This document shows, in pieces, positions 42,456-51,961 of a stretch of DNA of 64,000 bases; positions within the stretch are counted from its first letter, which is position 1; the number at the start of each line of letters is the position of its first letter. This DNA is from Aeromicrobium sp. Leaf350 (lineage in GTDB: Bacteria > Actinomycetota > Actinomycetes > Propionibacteriales > Nocardioidaceae). Location: assembly GCF_916858655.1 (NCBI RefSeq), contig NZ_CAKASL010000001.1:682001-746000 (forward strand), read 5' to 3'. A program made the translations under genes and the position numbers. The notes beneath the pieces are model-generated. The model was not told the DNA's origin. It saw only the letters and a program-made list of their open reading frames with translations, and searched no databases.

Positions 42456-42895
42456 TGGGAGATCTGCGTGATCTCGAACGGCTGGGGCTTCTGGGCGGCG
42501 TGCGGGTGGTTCGGGCCGGAGTAGACCTTCAGCTTGCTCAGCTGCGCACTGCCCAGACGGTTCTTCGGCAGCATGCCGCGAACCGACTTCTCGATCGCCT
42601 TGCGGGCGTCCTTGACGAGCAGGTCGCCGTAGGAGATCTGCTTCAGGCCGCCCGGGTAGCCGCTGTGGCGGTAGACCTGCTTGTCGGTGCGCTTGGCACC
42701 GGACAGGGCGACCTTCTCGGCGTTGATGATGATGACGAAGTCACCACCGTCCATGTGGGGAGCGAAGGTCGGCTTGTGCTTGCCCCGCAGCAGCGTGGCC
42801 GTCTCGACGGCCAGGCGGCCGAGGACGACGTCCTGGGCATCGATGACGTGCCACTGACGGGTGATGTCAGCAGGCTTCGGGCTGAACGTGCGCAC
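42452..42895 (-). CDS. rplM: 50S ribosomal protein L13
   Basis: 147 aa, normal length. Recognised by '[30 protein letters not shown]', '[26 protein letters not shown]' and '[33 protein letters not shown]'. It starts at a GTG. It is the first gene of the rplM-rpsI-glmM-GNAT unit, with a leader of about 100 nt from the promoter at 42998-43027. Confidence 0.97.
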   Translation of the reverse strand: MRTFSPKPADITRQWHVIDAQDVVLGRLAVETATLLRGKHKPTFAPHMDGGDFVIIINAEKVALSGAKRTDKQVYRHSGYPGGLKQISYGDLLVKDARKAIEKSVRGMLPKNRLGSAQLSKLKVYSGPNHPHAAQKPQPFEITQISQ

Positions 42896-42997
42896 GGCGT
42901 GACCTTCTCGTTCTGGAGCTGGTGGAAATCAGGGCGGAACCCCGAAAGAATCGATGGTCGTCACCGGCAGGTGAAGTGCACGGCACGACGACGTCCA

Positions 42998-43027
42998 AGA
43001 CTAACCGCCTGGGCACGCCCGGGTCAA
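42998..43027 (-). promoter_or_regulatory. Promoter of rplM-rpsI
   Basis: On the minus strand TTGACC (43022-43027), an 18-bp spacer and TAGTCT (42998-43003) form a good vegetative promoter in the 242-bp divergent gap between rplM and gltA. A TAAGTT at 43079-43084 is a possible -10 for gltA, without a clear -35. Confidence 0.65.
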
Positions 43028-43137
43028 AACGACCGCCTCCAGGTCGGCCCCGGGGACGCGGACCTGTGCAGGCGGGGCTAAGTTGAAGTCGCAAGCGTCA
43101 CACCCCGGCGCACGTCGTACGTCACAGGAGACCCATC

Positions 43138-44433
<1,296 letters not shown>

Positions 44434-44451
44434 CCCTCCCCGGTTCCGTCT

Positions 44452-44597
44452 CCGGTTTCCCACGAGTCCCCCTACGACTTCGTCGTGGGAGGTGCCCCCA
44501 CGCTCGAATCCCGCATCGAGCGCACGAAACTTCGTGCGCTCGATGCGGGATTCCTGGGTTATCCCAGGAAGTTTCCGACGGTCTCGTGGGAAACCGG
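44452..44597. repeat. Nested-palindrome (cloverleaf-like) element between convergent genes
   Basis: A 15-bp perfect outer stem (44452-44466 with 44583-44597) encloses three hairpins. The first is 44471-44478 with 44482-44489, 8 pairs including one T-G. The second is a perfect 23-bp arm pair 44506-44528 with 44531-44553. The third is 44551-44558 with 44563-44570, 8 pairs, loop TTAT, sharing 3 nt with the second. It fills nearly the whole gap between the gltA stop and the lipoprotein stop. It could act as a two-way terminator, but its size and nesting resemble a MITE or structured repeat. Confidence 0.85.
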
Positions 44598-44598
44598 G

Positions 44599-44985
44599 TC
44601 AGGGGGTGCGGGTGAGGCGGAACGGCTCGCCGCCGTCGGCGGCGGGCAGCACCAGCGCGTCGTCCTCGAGGCGGAGCGGCGTCGTCACCCCGACGTCGGC
44701 CACGAGCGAGGGGTCCAGGCAGCCGCGGAGGGTCGAGATCCACTCCGACAGCACGACCTCCCCCTCCCGGACGGCCCACTCCCCCGAGCCGCTGTTGCAG
44801 CCGTCGTAGGCCTCGCCCCTCCCGCCGCCGTGCAGCACGACGTACGGCGTGCCCGCCGCGACGGCGTCCTCCAGCGGCACCCCGTCGACCGTCCACGTCC
44901 CGACCACCGGGTCGTCACCGCCGTCGTCGCGTCCGCAGGCGGCCAGCACCAGCAGCATCGTCCCGATCATGAGGATCCGCATCAT
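44599..44985 (-). CDS. META-domain lipoprotein
   Basis: 128 aa. The signal peptide 'MMRILMIGTMLLVLAAC' ends in a lipobox. The mature protein resembles the META/HslJ domain: 'VVGTWTVDGVPLEDAV', 'GEAYDGCNSGSGEWAVREGEVVLSEW' and 'STLRGCLDP', with conserved Gly-Cys-Asn and later Cys. These small beta proteins are secreted and of unclear function. The ATG at 44985 is chosen to begin the signal peptide. It is divergent from truA and converges on gltA at the palindrome element. Confidence 0.8.
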   Translation of the reverse strand: MMRILMIGTMLLVLAACGRDDGGDDPVVGTWTVDGVPLEDAVAAGTPYVVLHGGGRGEAYDGCNSGSGEWAVREGEVVLSEWISTLRGCLDPSLVADVGVTTPLRLEDDALVLPAADGGEPFRLTRTP

Positions 44986-45005
44986 CCGATGATGCACCCA
45001 CGGAC

Positions 45006-45011
45006 TAGCGT
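45006..45011 (+). promoter_or_regulatory. -10 element (TAGCGT) for leaderless truA
   Basis: TAGCGT is followed by 6 nt and the truA GTG at 45018, inside the 32-bp divergent gap. Confidence 0.45.
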
Positions 45012-45017
45012 GGACCC

Positions 45018-45806
45018 GTGAGAATGCGGATCGACCTGGCATACGACGGCAGCGGCTTCTCCGGTTGGGCCGTCCAGCCGGGACTCCGCACCGTGCAGGG
45101 TGAGCTCGAGGCGGCGCTGGGCATGATCCTGCGGCTGCCGGAGCCGCCGAGCGTGGTCTGCGCCGGGCGCACCGACGCCGGCGTCCACGCCCGCGGCCAG
45201 GTGGCGCACGTGGACCTCGACACGCATCCCGGGGTGCTGGAGCGACGCCTGCGCCGCTACCTCCCCGACGACATCCGCATCAAGGGCATCCGCGAGGCGC
45301 ACCCCGACTTCGAGGCCCGCTTCGCCGCGACGGAGCGCCGCTACGTGTACCGGATGACCGACCACCCGGCCGGCCCCGACCCGCTGGCCCGCGGCATGAT
45401 CGTCGCCCACCCGCGCCCGCTGACGGTCGACCTGATGAACGAGGCTGCCGAGCACCTCCTGGGCGAGCACGACTTCGCCGCCTTCTGCCGCAAGCGCGAG
45501 GGGGCCACGACGATCCGCACCCTCCTGGCCCTGCGGACCGTGCGGGGCGGCGAGACGATCGCCACGACGGTCCGCGCGGACGCGTTCTGCCACTCGATGG
45601 TGCGCTCGCTCATGGGCTGCCTCGTCGCTGTGGGCGAGCGACGCTTCCCCCCGGAGTTCGCGGCCGAGGTGTTGTCCGGCAAGGTCCGCGACGGACGGGT
45701 CAAGGTCATGGAGCCGCACGGCCTGGTGCTGGAGGAGGTCGTCTACCCCGACGACGACGCGCTGGCGGCCCGCGTCCACGAGTCACGACGGCGCCGGGAC
45801 GAGTGA
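45018..45806 (+). CDS. truA: tRNA pseudouridine(38-40) synthase
   Basis: 262 aa. The catalytic Asp is in '[23 protein letters not shown]'. '[28 protein letters not shown]' and '[20 protein letters not shown]' are further TruA marks. It modifies the anticodon stem-loop of many tRNAs. It begins at GTG and opens a five-gene plus-strand run. It does not follow rplQ as it does in many bacteria; rplQ lies about 2.3 kb away on the other strand. Confidence 0.96.
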   Translation: MRMRIDLAYDGSGFSGWAVQPGLRTVQGELEAALGMILRLPEPPSVVCAGRTDAGVHARGQVAHVDLDTHPGVLERRLRRYLPDDIRIKGIREAHPDFEARFAATERRYVYRMTDHPAGPDPLARGMIVAHPRPLTVDLMNEAAEHLLGEHDFAAFCRKREGATTIRTLLALRTVRGGETIATTVRADAFCHSMVRSLMGCLVAVGERRFPPEFAAEVLSGKVRDGRVKVMEPHGLVLEEVVYPDDDALAARVHESRRRRDE

Positions 45807-45807
45807 C

Positions 45808-46269
45808 GTGCCGCGGCTCCTGAGCGCCGGCCTCCTCCTGCACCGCGAGCGCGGCGGGCGGACCGAGGTGCTGCTCGGCCACCTCGGCGGCCCGTTCTGG
45901 GCCCGCAAGCACGAGCGCGCCTGGTCGATCCCCAAGGGTGTCGTGGAGCCGGGCGAGGAGCCGCTGGAGGCAGCACGCCGCGAGTTCACCGAGGAGCTCG
46001 GCCTCCCGGTCCCCGAGGGTGAGCTGCTCGACCTCGGCTCGGTCCGGCAGTCGCGCAAGGACGTGCAGGTGTGGGCGCTCGCCGCCGACCTCGACCCCGC
46101 CACGGTCGTGCCCGGCACGTTCGAGATGGAGTGGCCCCCGCGGTCCGGCCAGGTCCAGCAGGTCCCCGAGCTCGACCGCGTGGAGTGGTTCGCGCCGGAG
46201 GACGCCGAGGTGGCCCTCGTCGCCGCCCAGGTCGAGTTCCTGCACCGACTGCGTTCGCTGCCAGACTGA
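45808..46269 (+). CDS. NUDIX hydrolase
   Basis: 153 aa. The Nudix box is 'GVVEPGEEPLEAARREFTEELGL' (G-x5-E-x7-REUxEE pattern), preceded by 'AWSIPKG'. These enzymes cleave nucleoside diphosphate linked compounds; the substrate is not evident. The form with 'GPFWARKHERAWSIPKGV' resembles the small stand-alone NUDIX proteins of actinobacteria. The GTG start lies 1 bp after the truA stop. Confidence 0.88.
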   Translation: MPRLLSAGLLLHRERGGRTEVLLGHLGGPFWARKHERAWSIPKGVVEPGEEPLEAARREFTEELGLPVPEGELLDLGSVRQSRKDVQVWALAADLDPATVVPGTFEMEWPPRSGQVQQVPELDRVEWFAPEDAEVALVAAQVEFLHRLRSLPD

Positions 46270-46273
46270 ACCC

Positions 46274-46633
46274 ATGGACTGGGACGACATCGCGGGTCAC
46301 CTCACCGCACTCCCCGACACCGAGCTCACCACCACCTGGGACAACCCGGCGGTCAAGACCGGCGGCAAGCTGGTGGCCTGGTGGCGGGACGCGAGCGACT
46401 CCCCCGGCTCGGTGGCCATCAAGGTCTCGCCCGACGAGCTCGAGGCCCTCGTCGCCGACCCCGACAGCCCCTTCTACACGATCGAGCACTTCCGGAAGTT
46501 CGGCACCAAGGCGGTGCTCGTCCGCCCGGAGGACGTGGACCCGGACGAGCTTCGCGACCTCCTGACCGAGGCGTGGCGCCTGATGGCGAAGGTCCGGGTC
46601 CGCAAGGCCTGGGAGGCGGAGCAGTCCTCGTGA
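46274..46633 (+). CDS. MmcQ/YjbR-family protein
   Basis: 119 aa, the normal size for this single-domain CyaY-like fold family. Recognised by 'LPDTELTTTWDNPAVKTGGKLVAWW', 'SVAIKVSPDELEALV', 'FYTIEHFRKFGTKAVLVRPEDVDPDELRDLLTEAWRLM'. DNA-binding or small-molecule roles have been suggested, but function is not established. The ATG has a CAGACT hexamer 6 nt upstream. The next gene overlaps it by 4 bp. Confidence 0.85.
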   Translation: MDWDDIAGHLTALPDTELTTTWDNPAVKTGGKLVAWWRDASDSPGSVAIKVSPDELEALVADPDSPFYTIEHFRKFGTKAVLVRPEDVDPDELRDLLTEAWRLMAKVRVRKAWEAEQSS

Positions 46634-47427
46634 GGTGGTTGCTGCCCGTGCTGCTGCTGGCCCTGACCGCCTGCGGCGCGGGGTCCGACGACGCCGGGCT
46701 CACGCTCCCGCCCGTCGGAGCGGTCGTCGACTACCAGCTCGGCGGGCGGTACGAGCCCGCCGACGACGTCGACGTCGTGACCCGCGACAAGTCCTCGGTG
46801 CCGGACCCCGACCGGTACTCGATCTGCTACGTCAACGGCTTCCAGACCCAGCCCGGCGGCGCCCGCGACGTGTTCGTCGTGCAGCACGGCGTCGACCTGC
46901 TGCTGCAGGACGCAGCAGGAGACGACGTGATCGACCCGGGCTGGCCCGAGGAGACCCTCTTCGACATCGGGACCCCTGAGAAGCGCACCGAGCTGGCCGA
47001 GGTCGTGGGCGACTGGATTCGCACCTGCGCGAACGACGGCTTCGACGCTGTCGAGGTCGACAACCTCGACAGCTGGACCCGGTCGCAGGGGCTCCTCGAC
47101 CAGGGTGACGCCGAGGCCTTCGCCGCGCTCCTGGTGGAGGCCGCCCACGACGCCGGCGTCCCGATCGGCCAGAAGAACGCCGCCGAGCTCGACGGAGCAG
47201 CGCTGGGCTTCGACTTCGCGGTCACCGAGGAGTGCGCGGTCTACGACGAGTGTGACGTCTACACCGACATGTACGGCGGCCACGTCATCGAGATCGAGTA
47301 CACCGACAACGGTCTCGAGGCCTTCGAGGAGGCCTGCGCCGACGCCGCGGGTGATCGGTCGATCCTGCTGCGCGATCGTGACGTCGTGCCCGACGACGAC
47401 CCCGCGTACGTCTACGAGCACTGCTGA
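46630..47427 (+). CDS. Endo-alpha-1,4-polygalactosaminidase-like (GH114) lipoprotein
   Basis: 265 aa from a GTG that overlaps the previous stop (GTGA). The signal peptide ends 'LALTACG', a lipobox, so a surface lipoprotein is predicted. The GH114 barrel shows 'VVDYQLGGRY', 'YSICYVNGFQTQPG', 'DPGWPEETLFDI', 'GFDAVEVDNLDSW' (the acidic catalytic region) and 'IGQKNAAEL'. The family cuts galactosamine-containing polysaccharides, as in Pel biosynthetic hydrolases. No exopolysaccharide genes are nearby, so the target may be an external or self glycan. Confidence 0.82.
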   Translation: MRWLLPVLLLALTACGAGSDDAGLTLPPVGAVVDYQLGGRYEPADDVDVVTRDKSSVPDPDRYSICYVNGFQTQPGGARDVFVVQHGVDLLLQDAAGDDVIDPGWPEETLFDIGTPEKRTELAEVVGDWIRTCANDGFDAVEVDNLDSWTRSQGLLDQGDAEAFAALLVEAAHDAGVPIGQKNAAELDGAALGFDFAVTEECAVYDECDVYTDMYGGHVIEIEYTDNGLEAFEEACADAAGDRSILLRDRDVVPDDDPAYVYEHC

Positions 47428-47441
47428 GAAAGACTGGGGCG

Positions 47442-48038
47442 ATGGCCGACCACTACTTCTCCGCCTCCCCCGGAGGCGCTGAGCGCCTGCGCGAGGTCGA
47501 GGTGGACCTGGGCGGCCGCACGATCGCGATGCGCACGTCCTCCGGGGTGTTCTCCGGCGACGGCCTCGACCACGCCACCCGACACCTGCTGCGCAGCCTC
47601 GAGCTCGACGAGTCCGCCCCGGACCGGGTGCTGGACCTCGGCTGCGGCTGGGGCCCCATCGCCCTGGCCCTGGCCGACCACTGGCCCGAGGCCGAGGTGT
47701 GGGCCGTCGACGTCAACGAGCGCGCGCTCGCGCTCACGGCCCGCAACGCGGAGCGGCACGACCTCACGGTCACCACCGCGGCGCCCGAGGACGTCCCCGA
47801 CGACCTGACCTTCGACGCGATCTGGTCGAACCCGCCGATCCGCATCGGCAAGGAGGCCCTGCACGAGCTCCTGCTGCACTGGCTCGCGCGCCTGAGCCCG
47901 GACGGCGCCATGACCATGGTCGTGGGTCGCAACCTCGGCGCGGACTCGCTGCAGCGCTGGCTGGTCGACGAGGGCTGGCCCACGGAGCGGCTCGCCTCCG
48001 CGAAGGGCTTCCGCATCCTGCGCACGACCCGCGCCTGA
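47442..48038 (+). CDS. RsmC-like class I SAM methyltransferase
   Basis: 198 aa. The SAM site is 'DRVLDLGCGWGPIALALAD' and the 'SNPPIRIGKEALHELL' motif is the NPP-type active site of small-domain rRNA guanine N2 methyltransferases (RsmC/RlmG). Only the catalytic domain is present, half of E. coli RsmC, as in Gram-positive homologues. It is 14 bp after the GH114 gene and ends at a strong two-way hairpin. Confidence 0.85.
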   Translation: MADHYFSASPGGAERLREVEVDLGGRTIAMRTSSGVFSGDGLDHATRHLLRSLELDESAPDRVLDLGCGWGPIALALADHWPEAEVWAVDVNERALALTARNAERHDLTVTTAAPEDVPDDLTFDAIWSNPPIRIGKEALHELLLHWLARLSPDGAMTMVVGRNLGADSLQRWLVDEGWPTERLASAKGFRILRTTRA

Positions 48039-48047
48039 CGCCCGCAC

Positions 48048-48091
48048 GCACGAGGGCCCCGCGCCGCCGAAGCGGTGCGGGGCCCTCGTGC
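48048..48091. terminator. Bidirectional terminator between methyltransferase gene and rplQ
   Basis: A perfect 15-bp GC-rich stem (48048-48062 with 48077-48091) extends through an inner CCGC/GCGG stem to a CGAA loop. It lies between two convergent genes and serves both strands. It has no T-run, as is common in high-GC actinobacteria. Confidence 0.85.
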
Positions 48092-48103
48092 GGACGAGCA
48101 GGG

Positions 48104-48685
48104 TCACTCCTTGTCGGAGGACTCCTCCGTCGTCTCGTCGGTGGTCGTCTCGTCGGACGCCTCGACCTCGGTGGTCTCCGCCTCGGCCGGAGCCTCGGTG
48201 GTGGTCTCCTCGGCGGCCTCGTCGGTCACGGTCTCGTCGGTCACGGGGGTCTCCTCGGCGGGAGCCTCCTCGACCGGCGCGGCCGTGGCGGCCTTCTTCT
48301 TCGGCGCCTGGTTCTGCGCACCGAACTCCTGGGCCTCGACGATCTCGATCACGGCCATGGGGGCGTTGTCGCCCTTGCGCGGACCGATCTTCGTGATGCG
48401 GGTGTAGCCGCCGGGACGGGTGGCCATGGCCGGACCGATCTCGGTGAACAGGTGGTGCAGGACGCTCTTGTCACGGATGACCTTGACGACCAGGCGGCGG
48501 TTGGCCACCGTGTCGATCTTGGCCTTGGTGATGAGCTGCTCGGCATAGGGACGCAGACGGCGGGCCTTGGCCTCGGTCGTCGTGATCTTGCCGTGCTCGA
48601 ACAGCGACTGCGCCAGGTTGGCCAGGATCAGCCGCTGGTGCGCGGGGCTGCCGCCGAGGCGGGGACCCTTGGTGGGGGTAGGCAT
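48104..48685 (-). CDS. rplQ: 50S ribosomal protein L17 with acidic tail
   Basis: 193 aa. The L17 core (1-120) is clear: '[50 protein letters not shown]' and '[16 protein letters not shown]'. A tail of about 65 residues rich in Glu and Thr follows, unlike the 127-residue E. coli protein. It is the last gene of the alpha operon, 47 bp after rpoA. Confidence 0.97.
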   Translation of the reverse strand: MPTPTKGPRLGGSPAHQRLILANLAQSLFEHGKITTTEAKARRLRPYAEQLITKAKIDTVANRRLVVKVIRDKSVLHHLFTEIGPAMATRPGGYTRITKIGPRKGDNAPMAVIEIVEAQEFGAQNQAPKKKAATAAPVEEAPAEETPVTDETVTDEAAEETTTEAPAEAETTEVEASDETTTDETTEESSDKE

Positions 48686-48732
48686 GCGTTACTCCAGGTG
48701 GGATGCGGCGGGCCGACGGCTCGCCGGGTGGC

Positions 48733-49740
48733 TCAGTACTGCTCGTCCTCGGCGAACGACGTGTCGTCGTCCTCGAAGGACACGGCGGACGGGTCGAACC
48801 CGGCGGGGCTGTCCTTCAGGCCCAGACCCATCTCGACCAGCTTCTCCTTGACCTCGTCGATCGACTTCTGCCCGAAGTTGCGGATGTCGAGGAGATCCTG
48901 CTCCGAACGGGTGATCAGCTCACCGACGGTGTGGATGCCCTCACGCTTGAGGCAGTTGTACGACCGGACGCTGAAGTCGAGGTCCTCGATCGGCAGGGCC
49001 AGGTCGGCAGCGAGCTGCTCGTCGACCGGCGACGGACCGATGTCGATGCCCTCGGCCTCGACGTTGAGCTCACGGGCCAGGCCGAAGAGCTCGACGAGCG
49101 TCGAACCGGCCGACGCGATGGCGTCGCGGGGCTCGATCGACCGCTTGGTCTCGACGTCGATGACCAGGCGGTCGAAGTCGGTGCGCTGCTCGACTCGCGT
49201 CGCCTCGACCTTGTAGGTGACCTTCAGCACGGGGCTGTAGATCGAGTCGATCGGCATGCGGCCGATCTCCTCGTCGCCGGTCTTGTTCTGCACGGCCGAG
49301 ACGTAGCCGCGGCCACGCTCGACGACGAGCTCGACGTCCAGGCGGGCCTTGTCGTTGAGCGTCGCGATGTGCAGGTCCGCGTTGTGGACCTCCACGCCCG
49401 CGGGCACCTCGATGTCGGCGGCGGTGGCCGCGCCGGCACCGGAGGCCCGCAGGTACATCACGACGGGCTCGTCGATGGTCGAGGAGACCACGAGACCCTT
49501 GAGGTTGAGGATGATCTCGGTGACGTCCTCGGTGACACCGGGGACCGTCGAGAACTCGTGCAGGACGCCGTCGATCTTGATGGACGTGACGGCGGCACCC
49601 GGGATCGAGCTCAGGAGGGTGCGACGCAGCGAGTTGCCGAGGGTGTAGCCGAACCCGGGCTCGAGGGGCTCGATGACGAACCGCGAGCGGAAGTCGTCGA
49701 CGATCTCTTCGGACAGGGTGGGGCGCTGGGCGATCAGCAT
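48733..49740 (-). CDS. rpoA: RNA polymerase subunit alpha
   Basis: 335 aa. The N-terminal dimerisation domain has '[34 protein letters not shown]'. The C-terminal domain contacts UP elements and activators: '[48 protein letters not shown]'. The ATG at 49740 ([11 protein letters not shown]) is chosen for its GGAAAGGA site and family match; an upstream in-frame codon at 49761 overlaps that site. It follows rpsD by 55 bp. Confidence 0.98.
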   Translation of the reverse strand: MLIAQRPTLSEEIVDDFRSRFVIEPLEPGFGYTLGNSLRRTLLSSIPGAAVTSIKIDGVLHEFSTVPGVTEDVTEIILNLKGLVVSSTIDEPVVMYLRASGAGAATAADIEVPAGVEVHNADLHIATLNDKARLDVELVVERGRGYVSAVQNKTGDEEIGRMPIDSIYSPVLKVTYKVEATRVEQRTDFDRLVIDVETKRSIEPRDAIASAGSTLVELFGLARELNVEAEGIDIGPSPVDEQLAADLALPIEDLDFSVRSYNCLKREGIHTVGELITRSEQDLLDIRNFGQKSIDEVKEKLVEMGLGLKDSPAGFDPSAVSFEDDDTSFAEDEQY

Positions 49741-49795
49741 GGTGATTCCTTTCCGGGACAACCGTTATATGAGGCCCGGGTGGGTGGGGAAAGAA

Positions 49796-50404
49796 CTACT
49801 TCTTCGAGTAGAACTCGACGATCAGCTGCTCCTGGATCGGAACGGTGATCTGTTCGCGGACCGGGTTCTGGTGGACCAGGATCCGGCCGCGGGTGGGCGA
49901 CACGTCGAGCCACGCGGGCACGGTGTCGGAGTCGTGGGTCTCACGCGCGACGATGAACGGCGTCGTGTTCAGGCTCTTGGCCTTGACGTCGATGATGTCG
50001 AACTTGCTGACCTGGAACGACGGGATGTTCGTCTTGACGCCGTTGACCAGGAAGTGACCGTGGTTGACGAGCTGACGGGCGTGACGACGCGTGCGGGCCA
50101 GTCCCGCGCGGTAGATCACGTTGTCGAGACGCGACTCGAGCAGCGTCAGCAGGTTGTCACCGGTCTTGCCGGGACGACGCGAGGCGAGCTCGTAGTAGTT
50201 CGCGAACTGCTTCTCGAGGATGCCGTAGGTGTAGCGCGCCTTCTGCTTCTCCTGCAGCTGGGTGCGGTACTCGGACTCCTTGATGCGGGCGCGGCCGTGC
50301 TGGCCGGGCGGGTAGGGACGACGCTCGAAGGCGGCGTCACCACCGACGAGGTCGACGCCGAGGCGGCGCGACTTCTTGGTGAGAGGACCGGTGTAACGGG
50401 CCAT
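49796..50404 (-). CDS. rpsD: 30S ribosomal protein S4
   Basis: 202 aa. Typical 'MARYTGPLTKKSRRLGVDLVG', 'RRPYPPGQHGRARIKESEYRTQLQEKQKARYTYGILEKQF' and the S4 domain 'SRLDNVIYRAGLARTRRHARQLVNHGHFLVNG'. This is the version without zinc cysteines. S4 starts 16S rRNA assembly and in many bacteria represses its own operon. It lies 47 bp after rpsK. Confidence 0.98.
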   Translation of the reverse strand: MARYTGPLTKKSRRLGVDLVGGDAAFERRPYPPGQHGRARIKESEYRTQLQEKQKARYTYGILEKQFANYYELASRRPGKTGDNLLTLLESRLDNVIYRAGLARTRRHARQLVNHGHFLVNGVKTNIPSFQVSKFDIIDVKAKSLNTTPFIVARETHDSDTVPAWLDVSPTRGRILVHQNPVREQITVPIQEQLIVEFYSKK

Positions 50405-50451
50405 GGTTCAGTGCTCCTGAAATTCGTGGGTCGAGCTGGGACGCGGAGGTC

Positions 50452-50850
50452 TCAGAGACGACGGTGCTTGGGCGGGCGGCAGCCGTTGTGGGGGCTGGGG
50501 GTGACGTCGGAGATCGTGCCGACCTCCAGGCCGACACCGCTCAGCGAGCGGATCGCGGTCTCGCGACCCGAACCCGGGCCCTTGACGAAGACGTCGACCT
50601 TCTTCATGCCGTGCTCCTGGGCCTGACGCCCAGCAGCCTCGGCCGCCATGCCGGCCGCGAACGGCGTCGACTTGCGGGAGCCCTTGAAGCCCACGGTTCC
50701 ACCGGACGCCCAGGCGATGACCGCGCCGGACGGGTCGGTGATGGTGACGTGCGTGTTGTTGAACGTGCTCTTGATGTGGGCGTGGCCCTGAACGACGTTC
50801 TTCTTCTCCTTGCGGCGCACCTTCTTGGCGCCGGCGCTCTTGGGAGGCAT
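50452..50850 (-). CDS. rpsK: 30S ribosomal protein S11
   Basis: 132 aa. Clear S11 sequence: '[50 protein letters not shown]' and the end '[18 protein letters not shown]'. The ATG at 50850 (MPPKSAG) is 7 bp after the rpsM stop and gives the normal length. Confidence 0.98.
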   Translation of the reverse strand: MPPKSAGAKKVRRKEKKNVVQGHAHIKSTFNNTHVTITDPSGAVIAWASGGTVGFKGSRKSTPFAAGMAAEAAGRQAQEHGMKKVDVFVKGPGSGRETAIRSLSGVGLEVGTISDVTPSPHNGCRPPKHRRL

Positions 50851-50857
50851 CAGGCGA

Positions 50858-51226
50858 TCACTTCTTCTTTCCGGCGACGGTGCGCTTCGGGCCCTTGCGG
50901 GTGCGCGCGTTGGTCTTGGTCCGCTGTCCGCGGACCGGCAGGTGCGCACGGTGGCGACGGCCCTGGTAGCTGCCGATCTCCATCTTGCGACGGATGTCGG
51001 CGGTGACCTCGCGACGCAGGTCGCCCTCGGTCTGGTAGTTCGCCTCGATGTGGTCACGGAGCGCGACGAGCTGGTCGTCGTTGAGCTCGTGCACCCGAAG
51101 GTCGCCCGAGATGCCGGTGGCGGCAAGGGTCTCGGCGGCGCGAGTGCGCCCGATGCCGAAGATGTAGGTGAGTGCGATCTCGAGGCGCTTCTCGCGCGGG
51201 AGATCGACTCCGATGAGGCGTGCCAT
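50858..51226 (-). CDS. rpsM: 30S ribosomal protein S13
   Basis: 122 aa with '[34 protein letters not shown]', '[45 protein letters not shown]' and a basic tail. S13 contacts the P-site tRNA and the large subunit. It is preceded by a 195-bp leader that contains GC-rich hairpins. Confidence 0.98.
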   Translation of the reverse strand: MARLIGVDLPREKRLEIALTYIFGIGRTRAAETLAATGISGDLRVHELNDDQLVALRDHIEANYQTEGDLRREVTADIRRKMEIGSYQGRRHRAHLPVRGQRTKTNARTRKGPKRTVAGKKK

Positions 51227-51360
51227 GTGCTGGCAGTTCCTTTCGGTACGGCAGAGGTGTGGGCATCCGCGGCGCCCCAGCTGCCTCCCGGAGGCCGCTC
51301 CGTCGCAGGTGCGGGGAGTGGGGATCCGGAGCCGGGCCCCGGCCTCTGCGCCGGGGGTGG

Positions 51361-51382
51361 CGCCCGGGAGTGGTCCCGGGCG
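51361..51382. repeat. Perfect 9-bp hairpin in the rpmJ-rpsM leader
   Basis: CGCCCGGGA (51361-51369) pairs perfectly with 51374-51382 around GTGG, 40 bp after the rpmJ stop. Further GC-rich inverted blocks lie to about 51330. The 195-bp gap (51227-51421) is unusually long for this operon and could hold a ribosomal-protein-binding or attenuation structure. Confidence 0.65.
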
Positions 51383-51421
51383 AGCCGTCAGATGTTCAGT
51401 GGTGCTGGCGAAGAAGTCTGG

Positions 51422-51535
51422 TCAGCCCTGGCGCTGCTTGTGCCGGGGGTTCTCGCAGATGACCATGACGCGGCCGTGGCGACGGATCACCTTGCACTTG
51501 TCACAGATCTTCTTCACGCTCGGGTTGACCTTCAT
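51422..51535 (-). CDS. rpmJ: 50S ribosomal protein L36
   Basis: 37 aa, the full family length: [19 protein letters not shown] then [18 protein letters not shown]. It keeps the zinc-binding C-C-C-H set (Cys11, Cys14, Cys27 and His32), so it is the zinc form. It sits between infA and rpsM as in other actinobacteria, 89 bp after infA. Confidence 0.97.
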   Translation of the reverse strand: MKVNPSVKKICDKCKVIRRHGRVMVICENPRHKQRQG

Positions 51536-51624
51536 CGAGAAGCTCTTTCCTGATTCTGAACGTGAGTGTCGGTTATGAAGTTGTGGTGGGGCGGGTGCCC
51601 CGGTGCCGCGTCAGGATCGACGCG

Positions 51625-51846
51625 TCACTTGTAGCGGTAGACGATGCGACCACGGCTGAGGTCGTACGGCGAGAGCTCCACCACGACCCGGTCCTCGGGG
51701 AGGATCCGGATGTAGTGCTGGCGCATCTTGCCGCTGATGTGGGCGAGCACCTTGTGCCCGTTGGTCAGCTCGACGCGGAACATCGCGTTGGGGAGAGCCT
51801 CCACCACCGCGCCTTCCATCTCGATGACGCCTTCTTTTTTCGCCAT
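51625..51846 (-). CDS. infA: Translation initiation factor IF-1
   Basis: 73 aa, one OB-fold: '[73 protein letters not shown]' is the standard IF-1 pattern read in pieces. It occupies the ribosomal A site during initiation. It is the first gene of the alpha operon, preceded by a clear promoter. Confidence 0.98.
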   Translation of the reverse strand: MAKKEGVIEMEGAVVEALPNAMFRVELTNGHKVLAHISGKMRQHYIRILPEDRVVVELSPYDLSRGRIVYRYK

Positions 51847-51918
51847 AACCTCAGCTTCTCGGTTGCTTCGTCGGGTGGCCCGGACATGCGGAATTCCGCC
51901 TGGACAGGCCGACGTGCA

Positions 51919-51948
51919 AGTCTACGCCTCTCCAGGGGTTCCAACCAA
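51919..51948 (-). promoter_or_regulatory. Promoter of the infA-rpmJ-rpsM-rpoA operon
   Basis: On the minus strand TTGGTT (51943-51948), an 18-bp spacer and TAGACT (51919-51924) lie about 70 nt before infA, in the gap after the M20 peptidase stop. Confidence 0.65.
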
Positions 51949-51961
51949 ATCGGGCCCGTGG

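Noticed and set aside
44501-44520. T-arm-like GCTCGAATCCCGC sequence suggesting a tRNA gene
   Set aside because: It is one arm of the perfect 23-bp hairpin. No acceptor, D-arm or anticodon layout of tRNA length fits.
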